From Piezodorus guildinii (taxonomy: Eukaryota > Arthropoda > Insecta > Hemiptera > Pentatomidae): a stretch of DNA of 64,000 nt. The notes under the pieces are model-generated. The model was not told where the DNA came from. It did not search any database and saw only the letters and a list, made by a program, of their open reading frames with translations. The translations under genes were made by a program, and so were the position numbers. This document shows, one piece after another, positions 21,593 through 32,789 of the stretch; positions within the stretch are counted from its first letter, which is position 1; the number at the start of each line of letters is the position of its first letter. The DNA is taken from the NCBI GenBank assembly GCA_023052935.1, contig CM041292.1, forward strand, positions 41,624,139-41,688,138. The letters run 5' to 3'.

Positions 21593-22495
21593 CCTTGCCT
21601 GCCTATTCTTCAATATTGCAGAAGAAAAAGCAGTAAGGGACTCCGGAATCCAGGTTGGTTGAACAATATTTACCAAATTGGTCCAAATCCTCGGCTATGC
21701 AGACGACCTTGACATCATAGCAAGATCGGAAAACGCACTCAAGGAAGCAGCATTCCTTGCATTGGAGGCTGCAGCCAAGAAACTTGGACTTAGGGTCAAC
21801 TCAGAAAAGACTAAGTGCAAGCGCATAGGAGGGAAAGAAGGAAGAAAAGAATGCCTCGAAGTTGGCCAGTTCAAGTTCAAGCTTCGTTGACAGCTTCGTC
21901 TACTTAGGAACCGAAATTAACAAGCAAAATGATATTTTGCAGGAAATTCGAAGGAAATTAATGCTGCTAATAGGTGCTACTTCAGTCTAAGGATGCTAAG
22001 AAGCAGTTTGGCAGTAAATTCATCTCGAAGAAAAAAAAAAATCTTTTACAAAACCTTAGTGCGACCAGTATTGTTATATGGTTCAGAGGCTTGAGCCTAA
22101 CAAAATCTGATGAAAAAAGGATTGGGATATTCGAGAGGACGACCCTGCGAAAGATCAATGGGCCCGTAAAAGTAGGCGAAGCATGGAGACGACGCACTAA
22201 CCAAGAACTTTACAACCTCCTCAACAGCCCAGATGTTGTCAAGGTTGCCAAGGTTGGGAGACTCATACAGATGGGCAGACCATGTAGCAAGAATGAAGGA
22301 TATGTTGATCCCCAAGAAGATCCTCTCCGAAGAAATTCATGGCGGAAGAAGGGTTGGGAGGCCTAACCTGAGGGGGATGGATGCTGTGACAGAAGATGCA
22401 AGGACCTTACTCAGCGTTAGGGACTGGAGAAATGCTGCGCAAGATAGAGCCAACTGGCGGAGGCTACTGGAGGCGGCCCAGACTCGATGATGATG
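21593..22495 (+). mobile_element. endonuclease-RT LINE relic including the RT catalytic motif
   Basis: The frames read in order: NIAEEKAVRDSGIQVG, VQILGYADDLDIIARSENAL (the catalytic YADD is intact), KKLGLRVNSEKTK, SFVYLGTEINKQND, a YGSEA box with a stop, ADHVARMKDMLIPKKILSEE, RVGRPNLRGMDAV and RDWRNAAQDRANWRRLLEAA, ending QTR-stop. At least three frameshifts and stops separate them. The tail is (TGA)n. Confidence 0.85.
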
Positions 22496-22904
22496 ATAGG
22501 ACAACCAACAGGTTCTAATTTGGTAAAATAATAGTAGTAACCTATTCATAAATAAAACCGCAACATATATTTCTGATGCTAACAAAACGGAAACTATACG
22601 ATAAACAAATATTGTTATATTTCGATTCGTTCTGAATTCTTTACTAACTGAAAAGATTAATAACGATGTTAAGATCGTAACCTTAAATTCCATTTACGAA
22701 GAGGATTTTTCTGAGTATAATGATTTAATGTCTGGTGATTTTACCGAAAAAGAATCCATCAAATTCGGTGAAACACATTTGGATCCTCCCCTTGTTTAGG
22801 TAACCACACTGCATATCAATTGATGTAAATAAAAACTTCCATTGATTAATTATTTTAGAAGTATTTTTCGTATGTGTGTCCTTTTAGCAGAGCCATATAT
22901 TTGT

Positions 22905-23150
22905 CAAGCGTAAGTCCATATTGGTTTTAATAAATAAGTGTATACGTTAAGTTTATGTCTGATGGGTGATTTAGAATGTCTATGAAGTATCGAATACAAT
23001 AGTCTCAGTCGAAAATTTAGAGTTTTACGTTTAGTCTTGACGTTTGGGCCCCATGTCAACCTTTTGTCAAAATAAGTCCTAAGTACGTTACTGTGTTTGA
23101 TTGTGGTATCTGGTGATTGTCTATGTAAATTGGAGGACAGGTTCAAATTT
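22905..23150 (-). mobile_element. jockey-type LINE fragment
   Basis: The 80-codon frame contains RTYFDKRLTWGPNVKTKRKT, RLRLLYSIL and KLNVYTYLLKPIWTYA, the post-RT segment of jockey-type elements. Neither end of the element is present. Confidence 0.75.
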
Positions 23151-23839
23151 ATTTATTTATTACACAAAAACTAGAACTAAGCTTGCAATCTGTTGTATCT
23201 TCCTGAATTTCTTAATCCAGTGATACAATATTCAATGTATTATATAGAAGCTTCTAATCGATGCTAACCAGGTATTGAGACTATGTATATTAAAATATTA
23301 TAGAATCATCTGTATAATAACAAGCAGTGTTGTCAATGCTTATGTTATTACACGATTTTGGGTATTTTTTTATTTCTGCGTATATTTAGCATGGTATCGG
23401 GCATTGTCGTGTATTTTCGGGTAAAATGGCTAACTCGAGCTCAAATTATTGGTTTTATCAAATATTAATACACGAGGGATGGTTAATATACACAATGGTT
23501 GTGGTATACACAATGGTTAATATATCTATTCAGTAACTTATTATTGGATGAATAAAATCCATAAGGTTAGCTTTCCTCGTTTCATTTTTACTTTTATTGC
23601 AATATTACTTTTGCTAGTAAAATGTAATAAAAAATATCAAAAAAAAATATCATTTAAACGTTAAATCGCTACTGACTACGTAATAAGTATCCTTCTATCT
23701 AATTAAGTAAAACCATAATGGGTTCTGACAAATAATACATATTTAAAAAAATGGTACTCATATCCCTTAACTTTCAATAAATACTGCCTCAATAAGGATA
23801 AACCCTATCAATTATTATTATTGTTTTGTTTTTTTATTA

Positions 23840-23925
23840 TTTATTGAGAAATATTACAATTTTTTACATAATGAACAGTAGTAATAGTGATGTAGTACAC
23901 ATTCATACAATATATACGATATCCG
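23840..23925 (-). mobile_element. LINE 3' UTR fragment (same family as 6.6-7.0 kb)
   Basis: Reverse complement of the 6.89-6.97 kb sequence: TGTATGAATGTGTACTACATC, CACTATTACTACTGTTCATT and ATATTTCTCAATAAATAATA. Confidence 0.65.
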
Positions 23926-23996
23926 CGAAGCTTTTCCTAAAGGATAGGAGATTAGCTAAATCACATATTTTTAATAGAGTTTAGTGAATCGATCAT

Positions 23997-24194
23997 GTGT
24001 CGAAGCATGTAGTAGGTTCTTGCCAGTACAGTCTTCTATTAGGTTTTATAGAGCGGTCTGCCCTAATGCAGGCTTACATAACGGATCGCGGTACGCTGAG
24101 AAGCTGTATTACGAATACGGAGGCACAAGGTAAGATTGGTTTAAATCTTTGCACAGGCTGTATTCTTTTAATTTCAATCAATTTAAAAAAATAA
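23997..24194 (+). CDS. unrecognised short ORF with good splice donor
   Basis: GC-richer 65-codon frame (MSKHVVGSCQYSLLLGF at its start). At about 24130 an excellent donor CACAAG|GTAAGATT occurs in frame. An acceptor-like AG (TCTTCTATTAG) lies near 24042. Homology was not recognised, so it may be an exon or chance. Confidence 0.2.
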   Translation: MSKHVVGSCQYSLLLGFIERSALMQAYITDRGTLRSCITNTEAQGKIGLNLCTGCILLISINLKK

Positions 24195-24298
24195 AAATTT
24201 CGATTTTAATGGTATGAAATGGTCAATGTCATGAGTATTTTTTTCCTTTCTCCAAAAGTAAAAATAGTAATTTTCGAAACCTTTTCTTAGCCCCAGTG

Positions 24299-24523
24299 CT
24301 ATTTCAGTATTGCCCGCACGTTTGCTCGCATAAAGCCGTAGGCTATGTTTAAAATGGCCCTCAAGGATACATAGTAAACTAGTTTTAGAATGGTAGCTAG
24401 AGCTTGCGTTACCGAAAATGGTCCTGCGATGTGGAATGCAGGTGTTACAGAACCTGTTGCGCCTCGGCTTGCTGACTGATCAAGTGTTCCAATGAGCGGG
24501 CAGGGCGGAACAATAGGGTTCAT
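24299..24523 (-). CDS. unrecognised 74-codon ORF
   Basis: The minus-strand frame reads MNPIVPPCPLIGTLDQSASR at its start, with a hydrophobic middle (ATILKLVYYVSLRAIL). It is GC-richer than its flanks. No family was recognised and no splice sites stand out, so it may be a transposon fragment or noncoding. Confidence 0.15.
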   Translation of the reverse strand: MNPIVPPCPLIGTLDQSASRGATGSVTPAFHIAGPFSVTQALATILKLVYYVSLRAILNIAYGFMRANVRAILK

Positions 24524-24729
24524 TGTAAAAAGAACTTAAAAATGATACACGTTATAAAACATAATTTGCAGATAATAAAACGACAATATAGAAGATGGAC
24601 AGATATTCGTTTGGAACACCGCTCTGTCGTAGGTAGATTAAGTAGAAGCTCGTTCTACAATGTAGAACTTGGTCCAACGCATACAGGAGCATAACCATGG
24701 GTTTAATCACTCCAAAGATAGTCAACACA

Positions 24730-24760
<31 letters not shown>

Positions 24761-24867
24761 AGGTTAAAACGTGGAGTTAGAGATTTTTAAAATTATAAAC
24801 ACGTACATAATTATCAAATTAATATGCTTAGTGGCAGTATTTAAACAAAAACTCTGCAAATTATTAC

Positions 24868-25267
24868 ACAATGGTTTATTATTTACAAATAAAAATATTA
24901 AGGTATAACTGTTTATAAAGCTATAGATAGGCAATTAAGTAATAAGAAAAGAAATAAATAATTCTAAAGAAAGGGGCATATCACCACTACTCATTTCAAA
25001 ACAATATATCTCTGCTAATTCTTAACCAATTTCAATGATTATTTTTTTCATTTTGTAGACAATTTAATTCTCTATGAAGGGATTTTCTATACAAAGGTCT
25101 TTATATATTAAAAAGGTATTTTGGGTATTTATTTCTTTATAAATTATGAGAAACGGATTTCTTTTTTATTCGTTATTCGGGTTCTAAGCTTCTTGAAATG
25201 TAGCCCTAAAATTTTGAAGTGGTGTATATTTTTTTTTTGGTCGATTACAAAGGTTCACTATTGAAAA
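24868..25267 (+). mobile_element. MITE-B copy, upstream of a SINE insertion
   Basis: Starts at CTGCAAATTATTACACAATGG, TTTATTATTTACAAATAA, continues with AACTGTTTATAAAGCTATAG, CTAATTCTTAACCAATTTCA, GATTTCTTTTTTATTCGTTA, and ends GGTTCACTATTGAAAA at the SINE-C insertion. The MITE end resumes after it. Confidence 0.7.
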
Positions 25268-25578
25268 AAAAACCTGTACCACTACAACCCATGAAGGGTC
25301 TTGGGCTCAGTACATATAGAGATTCGTACTGTTTCTAGGCCAACGGCAGTGCAATGAGGTGATTAGGCCTTGATCACGCTCAGCCGCCAGGTTTTTCCCC
25401 AATTAATTTGGGTACCCACTTTATAGAGACTGGGTCTGCCCCAGGAGGGTCTCCGTACCCTAGGGTCGCCCCCCGACCGAATTAACAGAATAAATAATAT
25501 TCTGCCACAGCCGGGATTCGAACCCAGGACCCGGAGCACAGCAGACTAGCACTCTATCCACTATACCACGCCGCTCCC
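25268..25578 (-). mobile_element. SINE-C copy (tRNA-derived) with target-site duplication
   Basis: On the minus strand it begins GGGAGCGGCGTGGTATAGTG (A-box region), has a clean B box (GGGTTCGAATCCCGG), then GGGTACCCAAATTAATTGGG and a GTAGTGGTACAGG end. A 13-bp exact duplication TCACTATTGAAAA flanks it (25255-25267 and 25579-25591). The 3' tail is A-rich. Confidence 0.9.
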
Positions 25579-25591
25579 TCACTATTGAAAA

Positions 25592-26250
25592 TAATTAACC
25601 AAAAACACTGCAAATTATTACACAATGACTAATTATTTCCTAATAACTATATTAGGGTTTAACTGTTTATAGGCAATTAACTAATATAAAAAGCAATAAT
25701 TAATTCAAAGGAAAATAGAATATCACCGGTGCTAATTTCAATATCTCTCCCAGTTCTAAACCAATATCAATGATTATTTTGTCATCTTGTAGAAATATAT
25801 AATTTTTTTTTTTTTTTTTTTTTTTTTTATCTTGCTTTAGTGATTCTAAAACTCCTTACATATTATCTGTATAGGTGTATTTATAGCTATTATTTCAGTT
25901 TGTTTTCTTTCTTTTTTCTCTTTTTTATGATTATTCGCCGTTTTTTAGTCAATAAACACCATTAAATATTTTCTCCATCTTCTAAAATAACTGGGTTATG
26001 GCCGTATTTATCCCTGATGTTACAATTTTTTTTTTTTTTTTTACAATTATTTGCGGTTTCTTAGTTAAAAACACTGATACATTGTACATAAATAATGCTT
26101 TACATTTAAAAAAAAAGTCTTATTATGACGGATTCTATCGTGTTCATGCAATATGTAAATGGACTCACCAGATTATTTTTATACGTAATTATTTGAATAT
26201 AATAAACCATTGTGTGATGTTTACAGTGCTAAACTAAGTTCTGTTTACAT
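25592..26250 (+). mobile_element. remaining MITE-B end plus a second MITE-B copy
   Basis: After the SINE the first MITE ends (ATAATTAACCA), and within a few bases a second copy starts (ACTGCAAATTATTACACAATG). It runs to TATTTGAATATAATAAACCA, TTGTGTGATG near 26220, with poly(T) at 25801-25828. The two copies are head to tail. Confidence 0.6.
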
Positions 26251-26258
26251 TACAAGTT

Positions 26259-26560
26259 TTAAGTCCATGTGTGCAAGAATGTATTGTACGTTCTGGAGAT
26301 GATAGTGTTGATGGTGAGAATGGAGAGAGCTTTTCCATATAGCACAGGATGTATTTGCCGTTTAGAAGAAGCAGCTAAGGACAAATCCGAGAGAGATGTA
26401 AACCTGTCGAGCGACCTTGAGTGTACCGGTCTCGGGTGACCCATATCCTCCGGGAGGGATCTCATGCGGTCCGCTCTTCAGGGGAGCTGAGGTGGTCAGA
26501 AATCGCGAGTAGGGAAAGGCGGTTTCCAGAAAAACGTAGCTACTTATATTCATTGTAATA
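26259..26560. promoter_or_regulatory. GC-richer non-repetitive island
   Basis: Two overlapping minus-strand frames (68 and 63 codons) cross it, neither with recognisable homology or clear splice sites. It contains CTCAGCTCCCCTGAAGAGCG on the minus strand. It could be an exon, a UTR or a regulatory block. Confidence 0.2.
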
Positions 26561-28068
26561 CAATATTCGTCAGAATCATTTGTAAGTTTTCCACCTAATC
26601 AGCATTCGTGGATGCCTTGTTTATTTTTTTAAAAAAGCAGAAAATATTTATATTTCAGGAAGAAAAGTTATCTTATATTTCAATGTTTACATTTTCTATA
26701 AAATATGATTTTTTTTATTGTTTCCAATAACGAACCATTGTAAAAAATTTACCTCTTCCAAAACTTCAACGTTCGAGAAAAATAGAGCGAAATAAGAAAT
26801 CATTAGTTCAAAAGTTAGTAGTCACTTGCGAGTAGGAAGGAGATTGCACAGAAAGATAGCAATCTATTTCTACTCAATATAATACAAAATTCGCCAGAAC
26901 CTTTTAAAAATTTTCCAACCAATCAGTAATCCTTGATGCCTTTATTTGTTTTGTTTTTTTGTGAGAAAGGAGAAAAAATTATAAATTTTATAGGGACGAT
27001 AATTATTTTATAATTCAATGTTGTCTATAAAACACTCTTTCCTCTAGATCTAGTACCTACTGGCCTCGCCTCCATAAATTTGCATGGGTCACAATAAGGG
27101 ATCATCCATGCATAGGCTTAGGTATAACTAGAGTATAAATAGAGCTCCCGACGACTACCCTGACACGTCGACATTAATATATATATATATGGCCTTGCAA
27201 AACACAACTAGAAGAAAAAAAATCATCGGAAACCGTTAAGATATAGCGGAGATAAAACATTTTGAACTTAGCATTCGTGATTGACCAATTTCCCATGAAT
27301 ATATATTGACAGCTGGTTCGCCTTTCGTTAGCTCTTTGATTAAATGAAAAGTATACATTTAAGTTAATTTCCTTCACAGTTATACAACACGGTAAAAGGT
27401 AATGAGGCATCATTGAACATTGGACTTATCTGTTCAAATGAAGGATGAGCTGTTTCGGATAGCGGTCAATAAATTATTACAAAAAGTAGTGACAACTGTT
27501 GATGCGTAGCATTTAGTTTGAGAAGGACCGATGAAGACGGGGAATGTGGGATGAAACGTTTGTTTACCGATAAATAGTTTTCATTATTTTTCCAATGTTT
27601 ATGAAAATAGTTGTTGCCTATTGATAACTTTTTAATTTATCAATACATATTTATCAATTACATTTAAATATGTTATGATTAATAGAAACAACCAAAACAT
27701 CTCCGACACCTGATACACTAAATAAAACTATAGCATATATATACCTAATACCTAAATACCTATAGAACTTTATATAATACAATAACAACCAATTAGGTTC
27801 GTTATAATATGCCTGTAATATTCTAGAACTACTTAATCTGCAGAGTTAAAGTAACATAAAAACTGAACGAACAACACAAAAAGATAATATTACAATATTG
27901 TAGCTATATTCTAGTTCTAACTGGACTCTCCTGGGTGATGCACTGGTAAGTGTCATAACAAGGTCAAACTCAAATTTCCATCCAAATTTAAGATACACTA
28001 AACTTTAAGATACCCGATTTATAGAGGATGTAAAAAAAATTAATCTAGATTACTGAAAAAACGTTTTT
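26561..28068. other. AT-rich stretch, no gene seen
   Basis: Contains two similar ~130-bp blocks (ATTCGTCAGAATCATTTGTAAG at 26567 and ATTCGCCAGAACCTTTTAAAAA at 26889, each followed by TTTTCCANCNAATCAGNANTC), a duplicated unnamed repeat. Near 27531 CCGATGAAGACGGGG...GATGAAACGTTTG faintly resembles a hammerhead core. Confidence 0.35.
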
Positions 28069-28345
28069 TTGTTTATTCATTTAACACTTTATACCACTAT
28101 GGCTAATAGAACGATGCTAAAGTGGGAGTCCTAAATTTTACCCATCCAGGTTTTATTAGGATAGGGATCTTTAACGAGTACCTGACATCGCACAGGCTCG
28201 GGGCCACTCTATCACGTCCATCCGAAAGAGGGGATAAGTAAGGATTTTTAACTCCCATTAAAAAATCCTAGGGCCACCTGCAGGTTTGAACCCTCAGTCT
28301 TGGGCATATAAGACTGTTAGGCTAGACACTACGCTACGGGTGCGG
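28069..28345 (-). mobile_element. SINE-A copy, near full length
   Basis: On the minus strand: CCGTAGCGTAGTGTCTAGCC, B box AGGGTTCAAACCTGC, a TTTTTTAATGGGAG block, GTGGCCCCGAGCCTGTGCG, ACTCGTTAAAGATCC, CCTGGATGGGTAAAATTTAG and AGCATCGTTC. The tail is AAATGAATAAAC. Confidence 0.85.
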
Positions 28346-29365
28346 TAAACAAAAAGAATCTGAAATGTCGTGAAAATATGTAAAAATTGATTTTGATGTA
28401 AAAAGTAGAATTTTTCCAGATACTAAATATATATATACACTCAAAACCATAAGAAAAGTAAAAAAGAACAAGTAAACTTTTAAATTAATTTTCAGGGTCA
28501 ACGCCTATCTTAAGACTTGAAAGATTATCGGATATAGATAATGAGTAAGGTTATACAGCAGTGGGTCGTTGTAGGATTTATTATGAAAGGATTGATATTT
28601 ATGTATTTAGGATTGAACGAACAGGATGTAATGGTTCCATAGATAATTTTATTTATTTATTTTATTAACAATGAGAATAAAGGATTTTCCGTAGGAATTG
28701 GCAAAAAAAATAAAATCAGCAATAACAGTTAACGATGCCCACGCCAAGTCTAAAGACCCCCCACTATTTAACTACCTTCTGTACTCAGATATGTTGTTGT
28801 GATAGTGCGATTAGACGAAGATAGTTTCATTTTTTTTATTAATTTTGACAAACAGTAATCAGAAAAATATTAATATGTTAAAAAACAGATTCCGGTTGCA
28901 CTTAACACACTACTTTTGTTCATTTGAAATATTTTAAAAGTTAACATTTAGAAGTTCGCATTGTTCTGTTGACTGCCCGTTTGATTTTCAGGGAAACATC
29001 AGTTTTCATTTAAAATGTATAAGCAATTAATTACAAAGATTACTTTGTAGAGTATAAGAATTATACTTACTACATCTAACGATAAAAGATACACTATTCT
29101 TTAAAATAAAAATAAGGTACTTTTTGTTAAGAAGTTTTGAAGATTACAAATTATAGCTCTGTCCGGCAATTTCGATGGGGTTTAATTCCTAATCATCCAG
29201 GCTATTTAATAATAAATATAACTAAACTTGTTAAATCAATATTATTTGGGAAAATTTGGAAAACAGACATGCAATGCACTTTAGGTGGGACAATTTTTAT
29301 TAAAAAGTTGTTGAAACATCGCATAGATACAATATTATAATAAATTTACGTTTGGAACTCTTAGC
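28346..29365. other. AT-rich stretch, no gene seen
   Basis: No recognised element. The 67-codon frame at 29137-29340 has no identifiable features. Confidence 0.35.
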
Positions 29366-29581
29366 AATGTGGCTACTGCACTAGTCTACAAATACAAGGG
29401 TTATAAGGTTATAAATTCGAATCACAATTCCGCCCGAACTTTTACGAGCATTTACTTCAAAAGGGATTCACACACAGCCACTTTCCGGCCCATCATTATT
29501 AGGCCCGTTAGCCACTTAGCGTTAACTCACAAAAATAGAATGATGATTCTATCCTATGGTATGTTATCGGGAATCGTGTTT
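29366..29581 (+). mobile_element. SINE-B copy, diverged, target of a SINE-A insertion
   Basis: Diverged A box (TGGCTACTGCACTAGTC), B box (TAAATTCGAATCACA), body (TTAGGCCCGTTAGCCACT, ATGATGATTCTATCCTATG). Its 3' end is cut at 29581 by the adjacent SINE-A copy. Confidence 0.65.
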
Positions 29582-29862
29582 GTTTATTTATTTATCGTCA
29601 CTTTATGCTATTGTGGCTAATCGGACCATGCTACAGTAGGAACCTTAAATTTTGCCTATTCTAGTTTAATTAGAATAGGGATCTTTAATGAGTACCTGAC
29701 ATAGCAAAAGGCTCGGAACCACCCTTTTACGTCACCTCCGAAGGATGTTATAACTGAGGAGTTTTTACTCCCATTATAAAATCCAAGGACCACCTGTGGA
29801 TTTTAACCCGTGGCCTCTGGCGTAGAAGGCTGTTATTCTAGCAACCGTGCTACAGATGATCC
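29582..29862 (-). mobile_element. SINE-A copy flanked by 17-bp target-site duplication
   Basis: Full-length minus-strand SINE-A. It is flanked by TATCGGGAATCGTGTTT (29565-29581) and TATCGGGAATTGTGTTT (29863-29879), a 17-bp duplication with one mismatch. It inserted into the end of a SINE-B. Confidence 0.88.
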
Positions 29863-30148
29863 TATCGGGAATTGTGTTTTAAAGTTATACGGATATTTTT
29901 TAGAAAGAAAATAAGAGATTTTAGTTTCTTACGCTTTTCATTTTTGAGATAGACAAGACATAAGTACACTCAACAAAAACAAGTCTAACTTTAGAGTAAG
30001 AAATATTGGAATTGTAAAAAACCAGAGTATTGCTTGAAAATCTCGGAAAAATAATACATTATTTAATTTTTTTGTTTTTGTTTTTGAGCCATAAAAGAAA
30101 GAAGGGATGGATTTAAATTAGTTGACACTTTAACCTAATAGAGGTTTT

Positions 30149-30182
30149 TATATATATATATATATATATATATAAATATATA
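30149..30182. repeat. (TA)n microsatellite
   Basis: About 13 TA units followed by AATATATAT. Confidence 0.85.
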
Positions 30183-30350
30183 TGAGCCTTGGCGGTAGGT
30201 TCGAAGCACTCGGTAAGCTCCCGCAGAGAGCACACACACTCCATCGTCCCAGGCTTCTGACCTTTCCACAGCCTCTTATATCGCTAAGCATCCATCACCA
30301 ACGCTCTCTATTTCAAACTCTAACGGCCTTCTAAATCACCTTCTTATGGC
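30183..30350. other. GC-richer non-repetitive block
   Basis: Unique-looking sequence (CCTTGGCGGTAGGTTCGAAG ... TTATGGCCAATTAACCTC) without an ORF. Possible regulatory or old repeat sequence; no match was recognised. Confidence 0.2.
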
Positions 30351-30827
30351 CAATTAACCTCAGCTGTAGTAAAAAATATCAGCAGCAAAAAGTTCAACGC
30401 AGTACCAGCTGTATCACTCTAATAAAATTACTTAAAATAATATATGCGTTCCAATTTTTTTTTTTTTTTTTTTTTTTTGCTAGAACGTAAATTTAATATT
30501 AAATTAATATTTTATCCTCATTTTCTACCCTGGATGGTACATGTAGATTGTTTTTATTTAGCAAGGATTGGCTATTTAGGTTAAAAAAATAAAATATGCC
30601 TGCAACCATATTCATGGACACTTTATTAAATGCTAAAAGTCCATCCATTCTTTGTTTTTTTTTTTTATATAGCCCTTTTTCATAATTTCGTTGAAAAAAA
30701 TGGGATAAGTAAAAGAACCATTGACTTTTACTGTAAATAAAATAATTTGGATATTTTATATCCATTTTAATATGTATAGAATAAAAAATATGTACCTCTA
30801 AAGTCCCTGAAAGATCTGTAACTAGGT

Positions 30828-30990
30828 CATGGGACGTGCAAGGTGGTGGTTAGGTCGATGCCCTTAACATTTTTCGAGAGCCAACTTTATAGGTTATAAC
30901 AAATAATTATACTGTCACACCGTGACTCCAACCAGCGACCAGTAGAACAGCATAGTGCTCTATTCCGCTAAACCATGTTGCTACATATGA
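30828..30990 (-). mobile_element. tRNA-like SINE fragment of a fourth type (SINE-D)
   Basis: On the minus strand it has an A-box-like GGTTTAGCGGAATAGAGC, a B-box-like CTGGTTGGAGTCACGG and an unrelated 3' body. The 3' part does not match families A-C. Confidence 0.4.
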
Positions 30991-32014
30991 ATATAAACAT
31001 TGTGTTTCAATGTTAACAGATTATGTAACGGTAAGAATTAACGTTATGGATTTTAAACGCAAGATGACGGAATTCGATTCGGTTTTTAGTCTGCAAACAA
31101 ATCAGAAATCATTTGTATTGGCAAAAGTTTAAAAGTTTTTCCTGTAAGTCTGTATAAGTAAAGTTTGATAGTGTATTACTCTGAACAGCATATTTCTATT
31201 TTATCTTTCTTTTTTTTTTAAATATTTAAAAAAAAGGTTAAATAAAAAAAAATAAATAGAACTATAATCTATCCCAATGTCATAAATGGATCGATTAGTA
31301 CCAATATGGCTAGTTGAAGATTCTATCAGAAAATGAAGCATTACTTCCAAGATCCGTCTTATCGTCCAGATAAAATTAAAAAATAAGGAGAGAAACTTCT
31401 TATTAAATCCAAGTTCCTATTTCTGATAATTTTATTGATATATGATTATACATACTTTTTTATAAGTATTGTGAGATATAAGAACTACATTTGGTAGATG
31501 AAACGATATATATATATATGTATATATAAAACCCTAGTATTTATTACTGATAGATAGTTTATACCCCGGTATATATTTAGATCTTTAGTTATGTATCTTA
31601 GTCCCCATTAATTATAAATAAATATCGTAGGATGCATAATTAATTTAGATTATTTTAATAAATAAGCATGACAAATACACCTCTTTTTCCATGTCTAAAT
31701 ATTAGTCACCATAATCTTACGTTATTCTGTGGTATACCTACCTGTACTACGGAGACCTTACTGACTCACACAATACGTATTTCCCAGAGGCACGTGAGAA
31801 CTAGAAGCGTACCAATGTCAATAGAACTATCCTTCCGAGATATTTGAGGCGTTGGAATTTCGTCTTCGAGATAAGAGATAAGTGTTTACATTCTTGTCAG
31901 TATCAGTCATCGTTTGTTTTTACTAAGATTTAGATCTGCTTTGGATTCGAACCAACATTTTTGTGTGTATCATTTCTAATAGACAGAGTAATGCACCTTA
32001 CTATGTTTGTTATT
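30991..32014. other. AT-rich stretch, no gene seen
   Basis: Includes short (TA)n tracts at 31508-31530. No recognised element. Confidence 0.35.
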
Positions 32015-32331
32015 GTCATTTTTTAGTTTCACTTACCTCTGTATGAAATATATAGTGAGGGAAAGTATTGCGATCATGCTAATTTTCGAATTACGATTTT
32101 CAACTGTAATAACGTTTTAGTGTAGAAGATCCTAAAACGTTAGTCCAATTAAACAAATCATGCAAAAAAAGGTGTGTGGTGAGTCCAGCACAAAAACGAA
32201 AAGCCGTAAAAAACTAAAAATTCATATTTAAGAAAACTAAACCCCCGAAATGTTTGAACTTTTTTACCAAAATCGGCTGATCGGAAGTTATAATTTATAC
32301 CGTGTATTTTGCACCTTTTTAGGATTTTCTC

Positions 32332-32639
32332 GTTGTCTAGTGGGTAGAGCTACTGGGCTCCGGGTGCTGGATTCGAATCCCGGCTGTGGCGGAATATTAT
32401 TTGTTCTATTATTTCAGCCGGGGGACGATCCTGGGCATGAAGACACTCCTGGGGCTCATCCAGCCTCTATAAAGTGGGTACCCAAAATTAGGGAAAACCT
32501 GGCGGCTGAGTGTGATCTCGGCCGAATCACCTCATTTCACGACCGTTGTTCTAGAAACAGTACAAATCTCTACATGTACTGAACCCAGAACTCTTCATGG
32601 GTTGTAGTGGTACAGGCTTCTTTTTTTTTTTTTTTTTTC
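32332..32639 (+). mobile_element. SINE-C copy with 12-bp target-site duplication
   Basis: A box (GTTGTCTAGTGGGTAGAGC), B box (GGATTCGAATCCCGG), body GGGCTCATCCAGCCTCTATA, AAGTGGGTACCC, and 3' end CATGGGTTGTAGTGGTACAG followed by poly(T)/TTCT. Exact TAGGATTTTCTC at 32320-32331 and 32640-32651. Confidence 0.9.
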
Positions 32640-32789
32640 TAGGATTTTCTCAAAATCTGGGCTCTAAAGATTTCGTTTATATCGATATCGATGTGGGATT
32701 TAGTATGCTTTAATATCATATAAATTTCATTCTGATTGAAATAGTACGACTGAGCTTAAATGCCGATAATTTAAATTTTCTAAATTCCT

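Noticed and set aside
25490..25578. Possible tRNA gene (clean A and B boxes)
   Set aside because: The tRNA-like part continues into the SINE-C body and is flanked by a SINE target duplication. No separate acceptor-stem 3' end or terminator.
27525..27570. Fourth hammerhead-like motif (CCGATGAAGACGGGG...GATGAAACGTTTG)
   Set aside because: The core first U is changed and no stem II can be formed; the similarity is too weak.
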